64,000 nt of DNA from NCBI GenBank assembly GCA_009801085.1, contig VNWV01000005.1, positions 2,356,001 through 2,420,000 of the forward strand, given 5' to 3'. The notes beneath the pieces are model-generated. The model had not been told where the DNA came from. It saw only the letters and a list, made by a program, of their open reading frames with translations, and did not search any database. Below, piece by piece: positions 25,740 to 36,750 of the stretch (positions are counted from its first letter, which is position 1; each line of letters begins with the position of its first letter). Position numbers and translations under genes: made by a program. The DNA comes from Lasiodiplodia sp. COLG20 (taxonomy: Eukaryota > Ascomycota > Dothideomycetes > Botryosphaeriales > Botryosphaeriaceae).

Positions 25740-28700
25740 GCAGTGCTGTGTGGGAGAGGAGGTCTAGGTCAGAGTCGACTCCGCGGCTCGGGCGAAAATC
25801 CGCTGGGGGAATGGGTTTTAATGTGACCAGGGCATATCACAGGCTGTGGAGAACGGAGCCGCCAAGGGCGTTCGGTGGCGGTGATCGCGGGCGCGGCGGT
25901 GTTAAGGAAGCACCGAGCGCGGGCGTGCAAATCGCCTGCGCTGGCGCCAAGCGGGCGTCCGCCGTTGGGGGCTCGCACACGCAGGAGGCGCCCCGCAGGT
26001 CGTGGGTAGGGCTGCGCCGAGCGAGGCCAGGGCCGGGCGGGCTGTGTGACTGGAAGATCCACCGGGTAGGGAAGGACGATGTCGCGGCCGCCGCGCGCAT
26101 TACTTCAGCAGCGCCCTATTGCCCAGCGCTACGTAATGGATGAAGCTTGGCCTCGCTTATCGAGGGATAGCGCGTACCTCCCGCTCCCCGACGGCCTGGG
26201 GTGGGCCAAGCAGGCGCGCGACGCCGTGTCGAGAGTGGCGGCGCTGCGGCGTGCCGAAGCGGAGTGCTTGGCCGCGCATGGAGGCAGCCCCCCACCAGCG
26301 CTGCCGCTTTTTCCAGAACCCTCGAACCCGGCCGCCGTTGGCCAATCCCCGCCGCGCCTGGCGGCAAGCATTCCGCAGACCCGCGGAAATAAGCGATCTG
26401 TGTGTTCGCGCCGAGTCAGCCGCGCCTCGCTCCCAGCCGCAGCCCAGCTCACGCCGGCGGACGCGCGCCTCAGGCCCAGGAATTGCTTGGCGCCGGCCTG
26501 CGCTGCCCGTCGCGCACCGGAGACGCTTGGCGCCCAGCGAGCACAGCAGGGTGGAGCTGCCTGGGGCCACACACCACCGCCGTGGGCCCTTTGCGCGCTG
26601 CGCCTTGCAACGTACAGCGGACGGTCCCCGTGATGTGGCGCATTGTCCACCGCAGCTGCGCGTCGGGGCGCAGTGGGACGTCAGCTGCCCGCCCGCCCGA
26701 GCTTCCAAGCAATTCCCGTGCCCTCCGCCAGCACTCGTCGCCGTATCGTTACTGACCGCGCGCACGCGCTATCAGGTCGTGTTGCTCGTGGGGGGGATTC
26801 CGATAACGCTCCTCGCCCTTCCCAGGCGTCTCTTCCCCGGCCGCTAGATCTGCGCTCGCATGAACTCGGATGATGATCCGCAAGCTTACCGGAACCCAAC
26901 CATGGCTCGAGCAATTCGTCAATTGCTGACGCTGCTTGTAAATGACGCTGCATCCGGCCCTGCCCATTTGACGGCCCTCCCTGTCGCTCCTCTAGCGCCG
27001 CCCTAAACACCTGCTAGGGCTGATCGGCAGGGACTGATGGAGCCGTGGATGGACGCTTCGTGCGTATGTACAGCAGAGAGTCTGGCCCATGCTGCTTTTG
27101 ACTCAGAGCCGTCGCCCGCGGCCGCTATAGCAGCACTGCTGCTGCATCATCCCGGCCTGCACAAACAGCTGTAGCCTCTTCAGGCACGTTGAAGTCCGTT
27201 GCCGCTTCCAGCTAGCCCGCCCCATCCATGGTCCCGGGCGCCGTCGACGTCCACAACGCGAATACGTGGGTCGTCGGCGTGCCGGGACTTTGCGTGCGGC
27301 TTCCCCACTGACGGATTCTCACCATAGACCACCCCGTGCCATATTTCCGCAAGCCGTGAGGACTGCCGTCGTGGTTGGCCATGATTTCTCCTCGGTTTCG
27401 CCGAGAATGGACTGAAACGCATATACACAACCCTGCCATGTGGCTGCCAGTCTCGGCAAAACTCGACCGTCGGCGGCTGGCAGGCCGGAGATGACCATCG
27501 CGGCCTCGGCACGACAAGAATAGCAGTGTCGGCCCAAAGATTGACGGGTGACGAATGTGGGATCTTGCAGCACGCGAAGGCCTTGGAAAAAGGATGACGC
27601 GTGTTCATCCGTCACACAACGGCAAATGAGGATGGAAATCTGACCTGGGAGCCAAGCAGCAGCAAGATCCCACATGGGTCCCAGGAGCGAGTGTGGCGAA
27701 GGCAGAGCAAGGGAGGGGCTCTCGCCAAGGCCAGACAATCATGATGTCCTGCTGCAGGTCACAGAGACTGGGCTGCCCTCCGGCTCGAGCCGTAAACGCG
27801 GAGCTAAGGACTCGAGGGCTGGCGGGAGCTCGCGACGCGCTGGGCCCAATCGCAACGTGTCTGGTGACCCGGGCGGGCGTCTCTGGGGACGCTGACGGCT
27901 ATTCTTCCCTCCCTGGCATGGGTTTGGCGAGGACTTTCATGACGGGCCCCTTTTGGGAATACATTACGGCGTAAGGACAGGCAGGCATTGGGCGGCAGGG
28001 ACGGTGCTCGAGGATCCATACCCGGCGCAGGCGGGTGGTAATCTTCGGCAACAGTTCAGGATGCAGGCTCGCTTGGCGAGCGTGTGCGGACAGCACCACT
28101 GGGTTCGGCAGCTCCGAGGCGTCGCACATGTTTCGAGATACCGTCATCCGCGACGTGAGGTCCAAGCCACGCTGGCCTGCGGGAGCAGCCCCGCCTGGAG
28201 AGGCTCATGCAGTCCAGTGACCTGCACAGCCCCAGCGGAGGGCAGGCCTCGTGGGCGGGGGATCTCGCTGGAGTGTGGCGAAGTGCATCGGGACCCAGTA
28301 TCTCGTCGCAGCAGGCGGGACATGGGTGCATTCCAGGCAGCGGGCCGCTGGGTACCGGGCGTGGCTGGCGGCGGCGCTCTGGGGAAGGCATGGGCAAGGG
28401 CGGCGCGGAAACAAGCCTCTCGGATCAGGTCAGCGGTGCGATCTGGGTTGTGCGGGCGGACAGAAGTGCGCGACGTGGAAGGTCTAAGTGTGCCGACTAA
28501 CCGTGAAGCTGTTGCCATCGAGTCGCACACCAGGTCGCTTCGGCGGAAATGTGGCCAATCAGGGCGCGGGGCGCGCACCCTGATGGCCTGGTGGCCCCGG
28601 CGCGGGCCCGCCGCCTTCTAAAAATGCAGGCGGGCTGCGGATGATGGGTCCATCGGGCAGCAGATATATCTGAGGTCACGTCAATAGCTCCAAGAGGCGC

Positions 28701-30042
28701 CGTCGGGGGCACACTGCGGAGCGTGGCCCGGCCGGGAGCGCAGAGGCGCGCCTGTAGCTGCCGGCCTGGGGGGCCGAGTCTGGAGCAGGAGCGAGGAAAA
28801 AATTTTCGGGGCAGACCGGGCTGCGAGTCTGAAGCGCTGTTCAGCAGACGGCGCTGGCAAGTGCTGAGCGGCTTGGTGATGCGTAGGGCTGGCCGGCAGC
28901 GGCGCGAGGTCGGGGGACGTTGCGGAGGCCAAAGGCTTAGCCTCTGCCGCCAGGCACGCAAACGCCTGCCATACGTCACCGCGGAACCATGCCTCACGAC
29001 TCGCCGCCGTCGCCTGCCCGCTCGGCCTGGCGCTCCCGTGTGATTACGCAGAGATCGTGTCCGGAAACACCGGCAGTGTGGTCTCTGCCTGATCCGCAGT
29101 CTGCCCGACGGCCCTCTTCACGTGCGTTTGCTTGGCCAAATCCGATGCGCGTTTGGGTTAGGTATCTCTTATAGCTTCCGCGCCCTTCTCAGGGCCGCTG
29201 CCTGCCCCAACCGCTGGCGCTGGCGCCGTGGTCTAGATTGCTGCCTGATCAGCAGCGCGGGTCAGCGTCGAAAACAGACAGCTGCAGCAGCCCGTCGTCT
29301 GCCCTCGTCCAAACCGTCTGCCAGAGATGGCCGCGCGCTAGGACGCCCGCCAGAGCGCGTGGGCAGAGCGCTTGCGGCTTCGAGCTAGCAGGCGGATACG
29401 GCGGTGCCTCCAATCCTTCGACCACTGCTGCCCCAGATCCTACAAGCAAACCCCCGAGTCGCAAGAGCAAACAAAAATAGAAGCACCGGCTAGTCAATGC
29501 AACAGTTGCGGCTGAACGAAGTGGACCTGCCATTCATCAGTGCTGGTTCGATCGTTGCTGTTTATGGCGCCAGGTCGTCGGGAGTAACGGCACGTAGCTG
29601 CAGGGGCGTTGCCGCCAGCTTCAATGGCGAGAGCGGTCGGGAGCGCACAGGGCCAGGGCTAAGCAACGGTGTTTGTTGAGCGGCAGGCGAGTCATCATGT
29701 CGCGCTTTCCTGCTCTGCAGCGATACTGAATCGAAGACTGCTCCCAACCATTGGCCTTGCGCGTCCTCTTCCTCTCCCTCTAAACCCTCATGTGCCGGCT
29801 TCGTCACCGCCAGCTCCAGTCTGGTAGCGCCCGCTACCCGTCCGGGACTTCAGCTCTCCAGACTTTGGCACCTCCCCACCACCCAATTTCGCACTTTGCG
29901 TCATCAACGCTCACCTTTGCTAGGCGAACCACAGTGAAGCCCGACTAGCCGCTCCCGACGCGTAAACTTTGCACTGTCATTACCTGCTCATCCTCGACCC
30001 ATTGCCCTCTCTCGACCCTCATCACCCCCACCTGCCGAATAG
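25740..30042. other. GC-rich 4.3 kb region upstream of the Asg1-like gene
   Basis: No gene is recognised. It is strongly GC-rich, and between about 26.08 and 26.85 kb long frames are open in most of the six frames at once, which is what GC-rich non-coding DNA produces. It probably includes the Asg1-like promoter or leader at the left. The last 300 bases, about 29.75-30.04 kb, are pyrimidine-rich like a 5' leader on the plus strand. Confidence 0.5.
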
Positions 30043-32139
30043 ATGTCCACGCTCGAGCCATACACTTGATACTCTGCGCCGAGCTGGGAAGCCTCGTCAG
30101 TGCACGTTTCGAATGTGATGGCATCACCAACTCGGTCCTATTCTTTGACGATAGGGGTGGTGATCCAAATATGGGACGCAAAGGAACCTTCCAGCTTGGC
30201 AATTGCCAGAGGCGAGCTCATGCCCCACAGTGTAGCTAGTATCAGGGGGCCTGAGGAAAAGAGAATGATACAATCAACGTCACAAGACGGAATATCATCT
30301 AGGGACACGGGCACGACAGCCACACTGGTGCTTTCCGAGCGGATGCGCCTCGTCCGTGCCGCATTCGAGATGACTCCTTGCGCAAGCCACAGGAGGTTAC
30401 GTGGCGCATTCCATGTGCGTTGAGGCACAGCGCCCAGTCGTACAGAGCCTGCATTCTTGGATGCACAAAAAAGGAGACATGAGGGGCTGTGTTCGATGTG
30501 GGCGGTGCTGACAAGGGTTCTTGCATGCCCAGCACACTCGTTGCCCATGCCTAGCAAGGCATGATTATGGCCAGACATGCTTGCTGCGCCTGCGAGGCTG
30601 TGCTTTGGTGATAGACGCAATTACTGGTGGTATGTACCGCCCTGTTTGGTCAGCTAGTCCGTCATCCAGCTTCCTGTAGCTAGCCATACGTCAATCTTAT
30701 CGAATAGTTGACGGATATCATGCGAGTTTCCCAATTCTTCCACAACTGTTGACTACTCCAGGCACGGATTGCAAGCTATCTAGGATGCTGCTCTGAGAAC
30801 TATGCTATGGTCTTACAACAGCCCAGATCCGTCGTCTTCCATGTACTGAGCAGCGTGTACTAAGCAGCTCAGAATCGTGCAGAGTCCAAGTGCACTTCTT
30901 TCGACGAGTCACCCCATCGAATAAAGCGAACCTGTCGTATTTGGACGGTGTTATACGAGAATTTCGCAAGAATACGAATACAGCTTCCGTCCTCCTACAG
31001 CGATATCTCCATGTAAGAGTCCCTTGAAACATCGGTCTGCTTCATGCTAGGCCAAACTATCCTCAACCCCAGATCGCACTCGTATTGTGGAAAATACTGA
31101 AGTGTTGGCCATCAGTCCCCGCTCAGCAACCCTTTGCCGTACGCCAAAACTCGTGTCCCTCACAGCTATCGAGCTGTACAGTAGTAGAGCTTCCCACATT
31201 ATACCTTTGTCTTGGGCCTGGATATCTCGGCGGTATCAGAGGGAAGGCACTTTAGCCAGGCTGGCTCTTCGTAGAGTGTATGCTGGACGGTACCGGAGAG
31301 ACGGATTGCTGTTGCCTCCCAAGGGGGCGGATGTGTTGTGCTAAGACAATGGGCAGTTTGTCAGTAGATACCTGTAAGGCGTCGGCAGGAAGTAAAATCC
31401 ATGGTCGCTGAACTATCTTGATACTCTTACCGCCATCGCCAAAGGCAGGCACCCCAAGAAGCTCGGGTCGGTGAGCACTGAGTGTGCTTGACTGTTGGCT
31501 ACCTTGTAGCTTTGTTCGAATCCAGATCCTTGGCGCGAAGCCTGAATGATGATAGCTGGCTCTAGGTGTTGGTGGAAGGTTATCCCTTTGAGCTAGCTAT
31601 CGAGATTCCGGTAGACTCGGATGGAGAAGACTTTCTCGTCGAGTAAAATATAGTAGCCTAGCCTCAAGTATAGTGAGTGTGTTTGGGTATCCTAGCATAC
31701 CTACAGCCGTTAAAGTGGGTTGTCTTGAGCGTCAGCGGGAGGGAGGTTAGCATAGACAAGCCCCGAGCGAGCCTTCAGAGCGCCATGTTGCTGAGGAATT
31801 TGGCTGCGGGCTACTCCCGTCGCTTAGTAATCCAGTCACCCAGTTAACCATGCGTCTATATAGGGATCTCATTGCCACGCTTCTTCCTATTTTCTCAAGC
31901 TTATCTTCTTTTCTATCAGATAGCAATATACTCTTTAGTGCACTACCCTAGAGTCGAGCCTTCACAAAGAACTTTACCTTTTGCTTCCGTGGAATATTGG
32001 CGATACAGAGAGAAGCACTTCTCGGTTATTCGTCCCTGAGACGGAACACCTTCCAGGCAGCTCAACCAATATTGAGTTGGACGAAAGACGCATATGTAAA
32101 GTGATCGAATGCGCAGAAACGACGATCACATATGACCTC

Positions 32140-32870
32140 TTACGAAAGCTGGAAGAAGCCCTCCAACGCAGCCACCCGCTCCTTGCTCAGCGCCCCGACA
32201 TTCTGCTCCTTCAACCACAAGCTCGCCGCGCACCTTGCCACCAGCCTCGCGCACTGGTCGTCCCTCAGCTTCTCAAACCTCTCCTCCAGCTCCGCGAATC
32301 CCCGCCTCCAAAAGTCCCACCTCTCCAAGCTCCGCCCATCCCAGCCTCCTTCGCCAGCTCGCCGAGCTCCACATCATCCTTTTCCTCCTCTTCGCATTCC
32401 CTCTCACATCCTCAGCCCCTCACTGCCATCCCCAACAGTGCGTGTCCTGCGTACTCCATCCACTCCAACACGACGAGCAGCACCTCCATGGAGCCAGCAC
32501 GACTCCACTCTCGTCGATGTTGTTATCCTCGATAGCAGTCACAGCGCAGCGAGAGCCAGACGGTCGTGACAGCCGGCAGCGCGGTACGCGCCTAGGCCGA
32601 CAACGCGTGCCGTGAAGGAAGCAAGATTCCGGTGGTGCAGCGTCAAGGGAGAAGCAAGACGAAGAGGAGGTGGGGATGAGGATGGGTTTCCAGGTGGCGA
32701 GGAGATCGGGGGACGACGAAGGGGAGGTCGGTCAAGAGGTGGGCGCTGCGGGAAGAAGCGAGCGTGGCGGGAGAAATGGCGTGCTCGATGACGGTTTTTG
32801 GTCTCGGTGCCGGCTTCATCCTGCAGCCGCCATGTCGACTTGCATGCGCACGCGCTGACAGAATGTGAGG
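32140..32870 (-). pseudogene. Frame-broken relic of a fungal protein, possibly DUF3632-like
   Basis: On the minus strand, protein-like stretches occur in different frames in an order that could be one ancestral protein: NLASFTARVVGLGAY near 32610, then LEWMEYAGHALLGM near 32470, then acidic ECEEEEKDDVELGELAKEAG near 32370, then LERWDFWRRGFAELEERF running to a stop at 32140. The pieces resemble by eye the NLNAF, WIEYAG and W..W..RF stretches of the uncharacterised fungal DUF3632 family. At least two frame changes and an in-frame stop separate them, and no intron of normal size explains these. A broken copy is the simplest reading; chance similarity is possible. Confidence 0.3.
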
Positions 32871-33188
32871 CCGGGTTCCTTGTATGGAAAGATTTCTGCT
32901 GCAGGGGTTGAGGCTTCCATTTTACTTCTTGACTTGGTGAAACAGGCAGAGGGCGAGTGGTATCATAACCGTCCTTTGGCTCCTGGAACAAGAAAATAAC
33001 GTGAAAGTAGTGCAGTGCTATATCATGGGACAGTGAGTTCCTGGAACTGAGAATTCCATGGAGAAACCGGACCAAACACAACAGATTTATGACGCAGTAC
33101 ATCTACGATGTTCGAGTTGTGGGGCAGCAAAAGCAGTGAAGCGAGCGAGCAGATTAGTATCGTCTATCAACTATCGGCCAAACCCCAA

Positions 33189-33500
33189 TCAAGAGCACTG
33201 GACAAGGTTATCTGGGCCCCCATCGTCGTTGTAGCATACAGCGTCCGCAACTCTACACTTTGCGTGTCTCAGAGCCTGGGGTGGTGGTACTTCATGGGGT
33301 CACTTACGGGGAATCTGGGTCACAAGACTCTTCCAGTTCGATCTCATTATCAGGCTCATACCTGCAAATCCCGTGGCTATCGTCCCGGCCGCACTCTTGT
33401 GAAGGGAAAACAATCCACTCACGCCAGAGTGCTCTTCAGACTTGACAATCGAGGCGAGGCCCACAAAGGAAAAGAGAAGTGAAATAGACAAGAGATGCAT
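33189..33500 (-). CDS. Candidate small cysteine-rich secreted protein
   Basis: A proposed three-exon gene, right to left: 33423-33500, 33308-33354 and 33189-33267. The first exon opens with MHLLSISLLFSFVGLASIVKS, read as an N-terminal signal peptide with good start context (ATCGCC before ATG). The spliced remainder is acidic, about 45 residues, with four cysteines (ESCDPDSP, HAKCRVADAVC, LVQCS). Both donors are strong (GTGAGT, GTAAGT). The acceptors are weaker (TATGAG, CTCTGAG) and the second intron would be only 40 nt, so the exact junctions are uncertain. Size, signal peptide and cysteines fit secreted effector-like proteins. I recognise no family. It could instead be a decayed gene. Confidence 0.35.
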
Positions 33501-36184
33501 GGCGATAGTGACTGCTGCGTTGCTCGGGATAGATTGATTTGCGGAAAATCGGCTGTGTTGAGGTTTACCCTGATATGTCCTTATGTTCACACTTTCACAA
33601 AGACCGATGCTAATATTTCTCAGCTGAAATTTTAGGCAACCAGTCAAGTGGGACAAAACACTCATCTAATCGGCCGAGTCTTCCTGACTGTACCAGGACG
33701 GCTCGCTTCTGGCAGCTAAGCTGTAGCTTGCGAAGTAGACGACACCACCACCTTCACAGCTACTACGCCAATTGATCAGCCATCCTCGAATACAGCTATA
33801 CTTCCATAGCGACCAATCTTTCTTGACTGAACTTAATGGCTGACGCTTGGACATAGTGCGGACCCTGACAATGGCATTGGAAACTACTGCGAGTGCGCAG
33901 ACGGTGAGTTGGGCCTATCCAGCCGGTCCTCCGAGAAACACAGGAATAGAGTCAATTCAGCTCATTTTTCGGAATAGCGACTTGCTGGCGACTTGGAAGT
34001 AACACCGACTGCGATCCCGTGGGCAGCCGACTTGACCCCTGTCCGTACGCTGCTTAAACTTGTGAGCATTGAACATACTTTGGTAGAAGGAATTATGGAA
34101 GCCGTATTGGAAAGATGGACTAGGCAGCTCGAACAGAGCATACCGTGGGGTTTCACGTCTATCAACTTCACGTGTCATTCTTGAAGCTCCTTTATAGCTA
34201 GCAGTGACGACGCGCTGCGCCCATGTGACAATCGCAAATGGCTGTAGATGAGAGAACACCTTGATGCGGCGTTAATTTGGGCTAGGGCCAGAAACTACGA
34301 TCAGCAGTAAAATCATCAGGGGCATTCTTTAAGCACCACAGTGTCTCATGTCAGGAGTTGATCCAACAAGCGTTGCAAATAGCCAATTGTTATTTCCGGC
34401 CTCTTTGGAATGCTGCAGTTCGGCCATATCTACAGGGAGACGTAATCACGACTTTTCGTGGAATGGCCTCACGCTGTGTGTTGATTGCCCTTTGTCTCCC
34501 CAGGCGCGGGAAACCGGCACGGATGACCGGAATATAACACACTTTGAGAAAGCACTAAACCCGAAACCGTAAATGCTAAACCTGAGTACAGAGTGGGCTG
34601 CCGAGGCCGTCAGAAAGGGTTTAGCGTACGGTATTCCCGTTGCTGGTGCCTGGCTTCTCGGTTTGTTGCTGTGGAAAGTTGAGGCTGAGCTGTTGATGGG
34701 GCTGGGTAAGTGGATACCACGCGGCGCCTCCATGAGACTTCATGATGAAGTGATTTGAGAATGCTGTGAGTAGAAAGTTCGAGCAGGTGGAGATCAATGC
34801 TCATTTTCCGGTGTCGTGGGAGGTATGCTATGACCCTGCTCAACAGTAACGGCATCACGGCTGCTAATGTGCGCTGACCCAGTTCACAAGACAGTTCTTG
34901 AAGCGACCGCGCCGCCTTTTCATACCCTCGAACCTCGTTCCGTATTCCTGTGCCCGATATTCACCATCAAATCAACCACGCTGCACATTCAAGACAAGCT
35001 TTACACCGAAGCACCTGGCTTGTCTTCGGCTTGACGGAGAAGTGAAGGCGAGCTGCCACCCACAAGACGCGAAGTCCAGATAAGATACAAAGGCGCGGGG
35101 CAATAAAGGATGAGAAAATAGTATATCAAGCAGATTCTACACAAGAGTGAAAGCCTGGGAGTTCAAAGAGATTGAGGACACCAAATATACGCCAATGCCT
35201 GTCCCTCAGACATACGTGTTTGGTGTAAACGCTGGATAGGCTCGCCAAGAGTCCATTGTCAACCAAAATTTTCCTCAGAGATATCTGGTGTTGGTGTACC
35301 GTTGTAGAAGACATGTATTGCCTGGCAATAAGGCTGTGAAGTAATGTGGCAGAGGGTCACTGTAACGTTATCTTTCCCTTGGCCCGTCAGCTAGGAAAAA
35401 TTCATACGGATCCATTTCAAAAGAACTAATTTGTTAGGCACACCTAAATTACGGAGACAAGTGCAAGGGAATCCTGCGTTTTTCAAGTAATGGATTCTCT
35501 CATTGGTCTTGCTACACTACACCACCATTCATGGAATACAGCCAGCCGACCCGTAGTGAGTTGTAAGATATCTAAGCCAGCTGTGCCCCACCAAAGGGCG
35601 TTCCACACATCCTATGGGGGGAGCAAAAGCATATGACTGGGTGTGCTTGTGTAATTATTGACGAATGCGCGGAATAGTCATGAGCTATCTGTGGGGCAGC
35701 GTAGGATATACACGCGTCAGTGGCTAACAAACAGCAAACAACAGAGGAGAGGCGAATATCATGAAATCCACTAGATACTTTGTTAGTTGTAACCTCCAAT
35801 CTCACGCTCGAGTGCTTGTTATGACTATCCACTTGAGAAGAGCGCGGTGTCACAACCACTTTGCGATCCAATGCGAGTAAGTATATGAAAACTTGTTCAT
35901 TAAACAACTACATGCTCGGTCCTCACGCCATATCGGCTATGCATTGAAGAACAGAAGCTATCGAGAATGTTTGAAAGCACAGCATGCCTGCCAAATGTAA
36001 CCAATTTCATGGAGATAAAGCCAAGAGCAGAAGAGAAACTAGAAAAAGGCAGTATACGGACTCTTCCAATTCTCCGTGCCGTCACTATTAGGATCGAATG
36101 AACCTTTTCTATCTGAAAGGTGACAGAACAGACGATAGAAGTGACTGTTTCAGACGTTCGAACTAGGTAAGCAAAAGAGCTACG

Positions 36185-36231
36185 AAAAAAAAAAAAAAAA
36201 AACAAGAGAGAGACAGAGAGAAAGAGAGAAG
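36185..36231. repeat. A18 run followed by GA-rich simple repeat
   Basis: An 18-nt A run (36185-36202) is followed by a GA-rich stretch to about 36231. It lies about 0.5 kb beyond the 3' end of the BAG gene and may slip during sequencing. Confidence 0.7.
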
Positions 36232-36750
36232 TCAGAGGGTACAAGGCGCGCTGGGATTCCTGGTCTGAACGCCTCCTTCTTCGCTTGAACGCTTGCAAAT
36301 GCACAACAATCGGGAAGGAATAACTTTGAGGAGAGGGCATCAAATAGGCAAGAGACAAGGTATAGAGAAGAAATACAACAAAGAATAAGAAGAAGAAGAA
36401 GACTGCACAAGCATCGATGACACAACCGGATCAACTTGCTGCCCAGTATTTCGTCGTCTCGAGCAAGGAAGAAAGCCCTTTTCCCACGTCCGATTTTCCC
36501 CATCCGTTCCTTTCCCAGTCATTGCCATGCTCGTGTCGTATACATGAGTGCCCGAATCTCGCGTTAAATCACATTGTCCAACCCGAAAAGAAGAAGGTTC
36601 CGATCGCACTTATGATATCCCAGAAGCTTCGATCAAGCACCCACCTCAACCCTCAGTGACCTTCCACCTGTCCCGTTCCGTGACCCAAAGAATAAGAAAA
36701 GCCTTCATGTATGCTTCCGCTGGTAGCAGAGAAGCAGAGACGGTCGTTGT

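Larger units (their letters stand above)
30043..36750. other. Gene-poor, more AT-rich region with gene debris
   Basis: No firm gene is seen over 6.7 kb. The region begins with an ATG at 30043 that stops after eight codons (TGA at 30067). A frame-broken relic lies at about 32140-32870 and a candidate small secreted protein gene at 33189-33500, listed separately. A short plus-strand frame with one hydrophobic segment lies at 34573-34758. Purine-rich simple repeats occur at 36185-36231 and about 36386-36403. The rest shows nothing I can support. Confidence 0.45.

Noticed and set aside
26079..26850. Long frames open on both strands (up to about 235 codons)
   Set aside because: Open in most frames at once in GC-rich DNA, with low-complexity Arg/Pro/Ala translation and no recognisable motif; the pattern of non-coding GC-rich sequence.
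27953..28621. Plus-strand frame of 222 codons opposite a 144-codon minus frame
   Set aside because: Both look compositional; neither resembles a protein family.
30138..30620. Minus-strand frame of 160 codons
   Set aside because: Opposite a similarly open plus frame; no motif, and no family recognised.
30805..31032. Minus-strand frame with SELLSTR, faintly like a HET-domain motif
   Set aside because: Only a few residues match, neighbouring HET motifs are absent and no exon structure extends it.
31513..31523. GTTCGAATCCA resembling a tRNA B box
   Set aside because: No A box or cloverleaf can be built in the flanking 80 nt.
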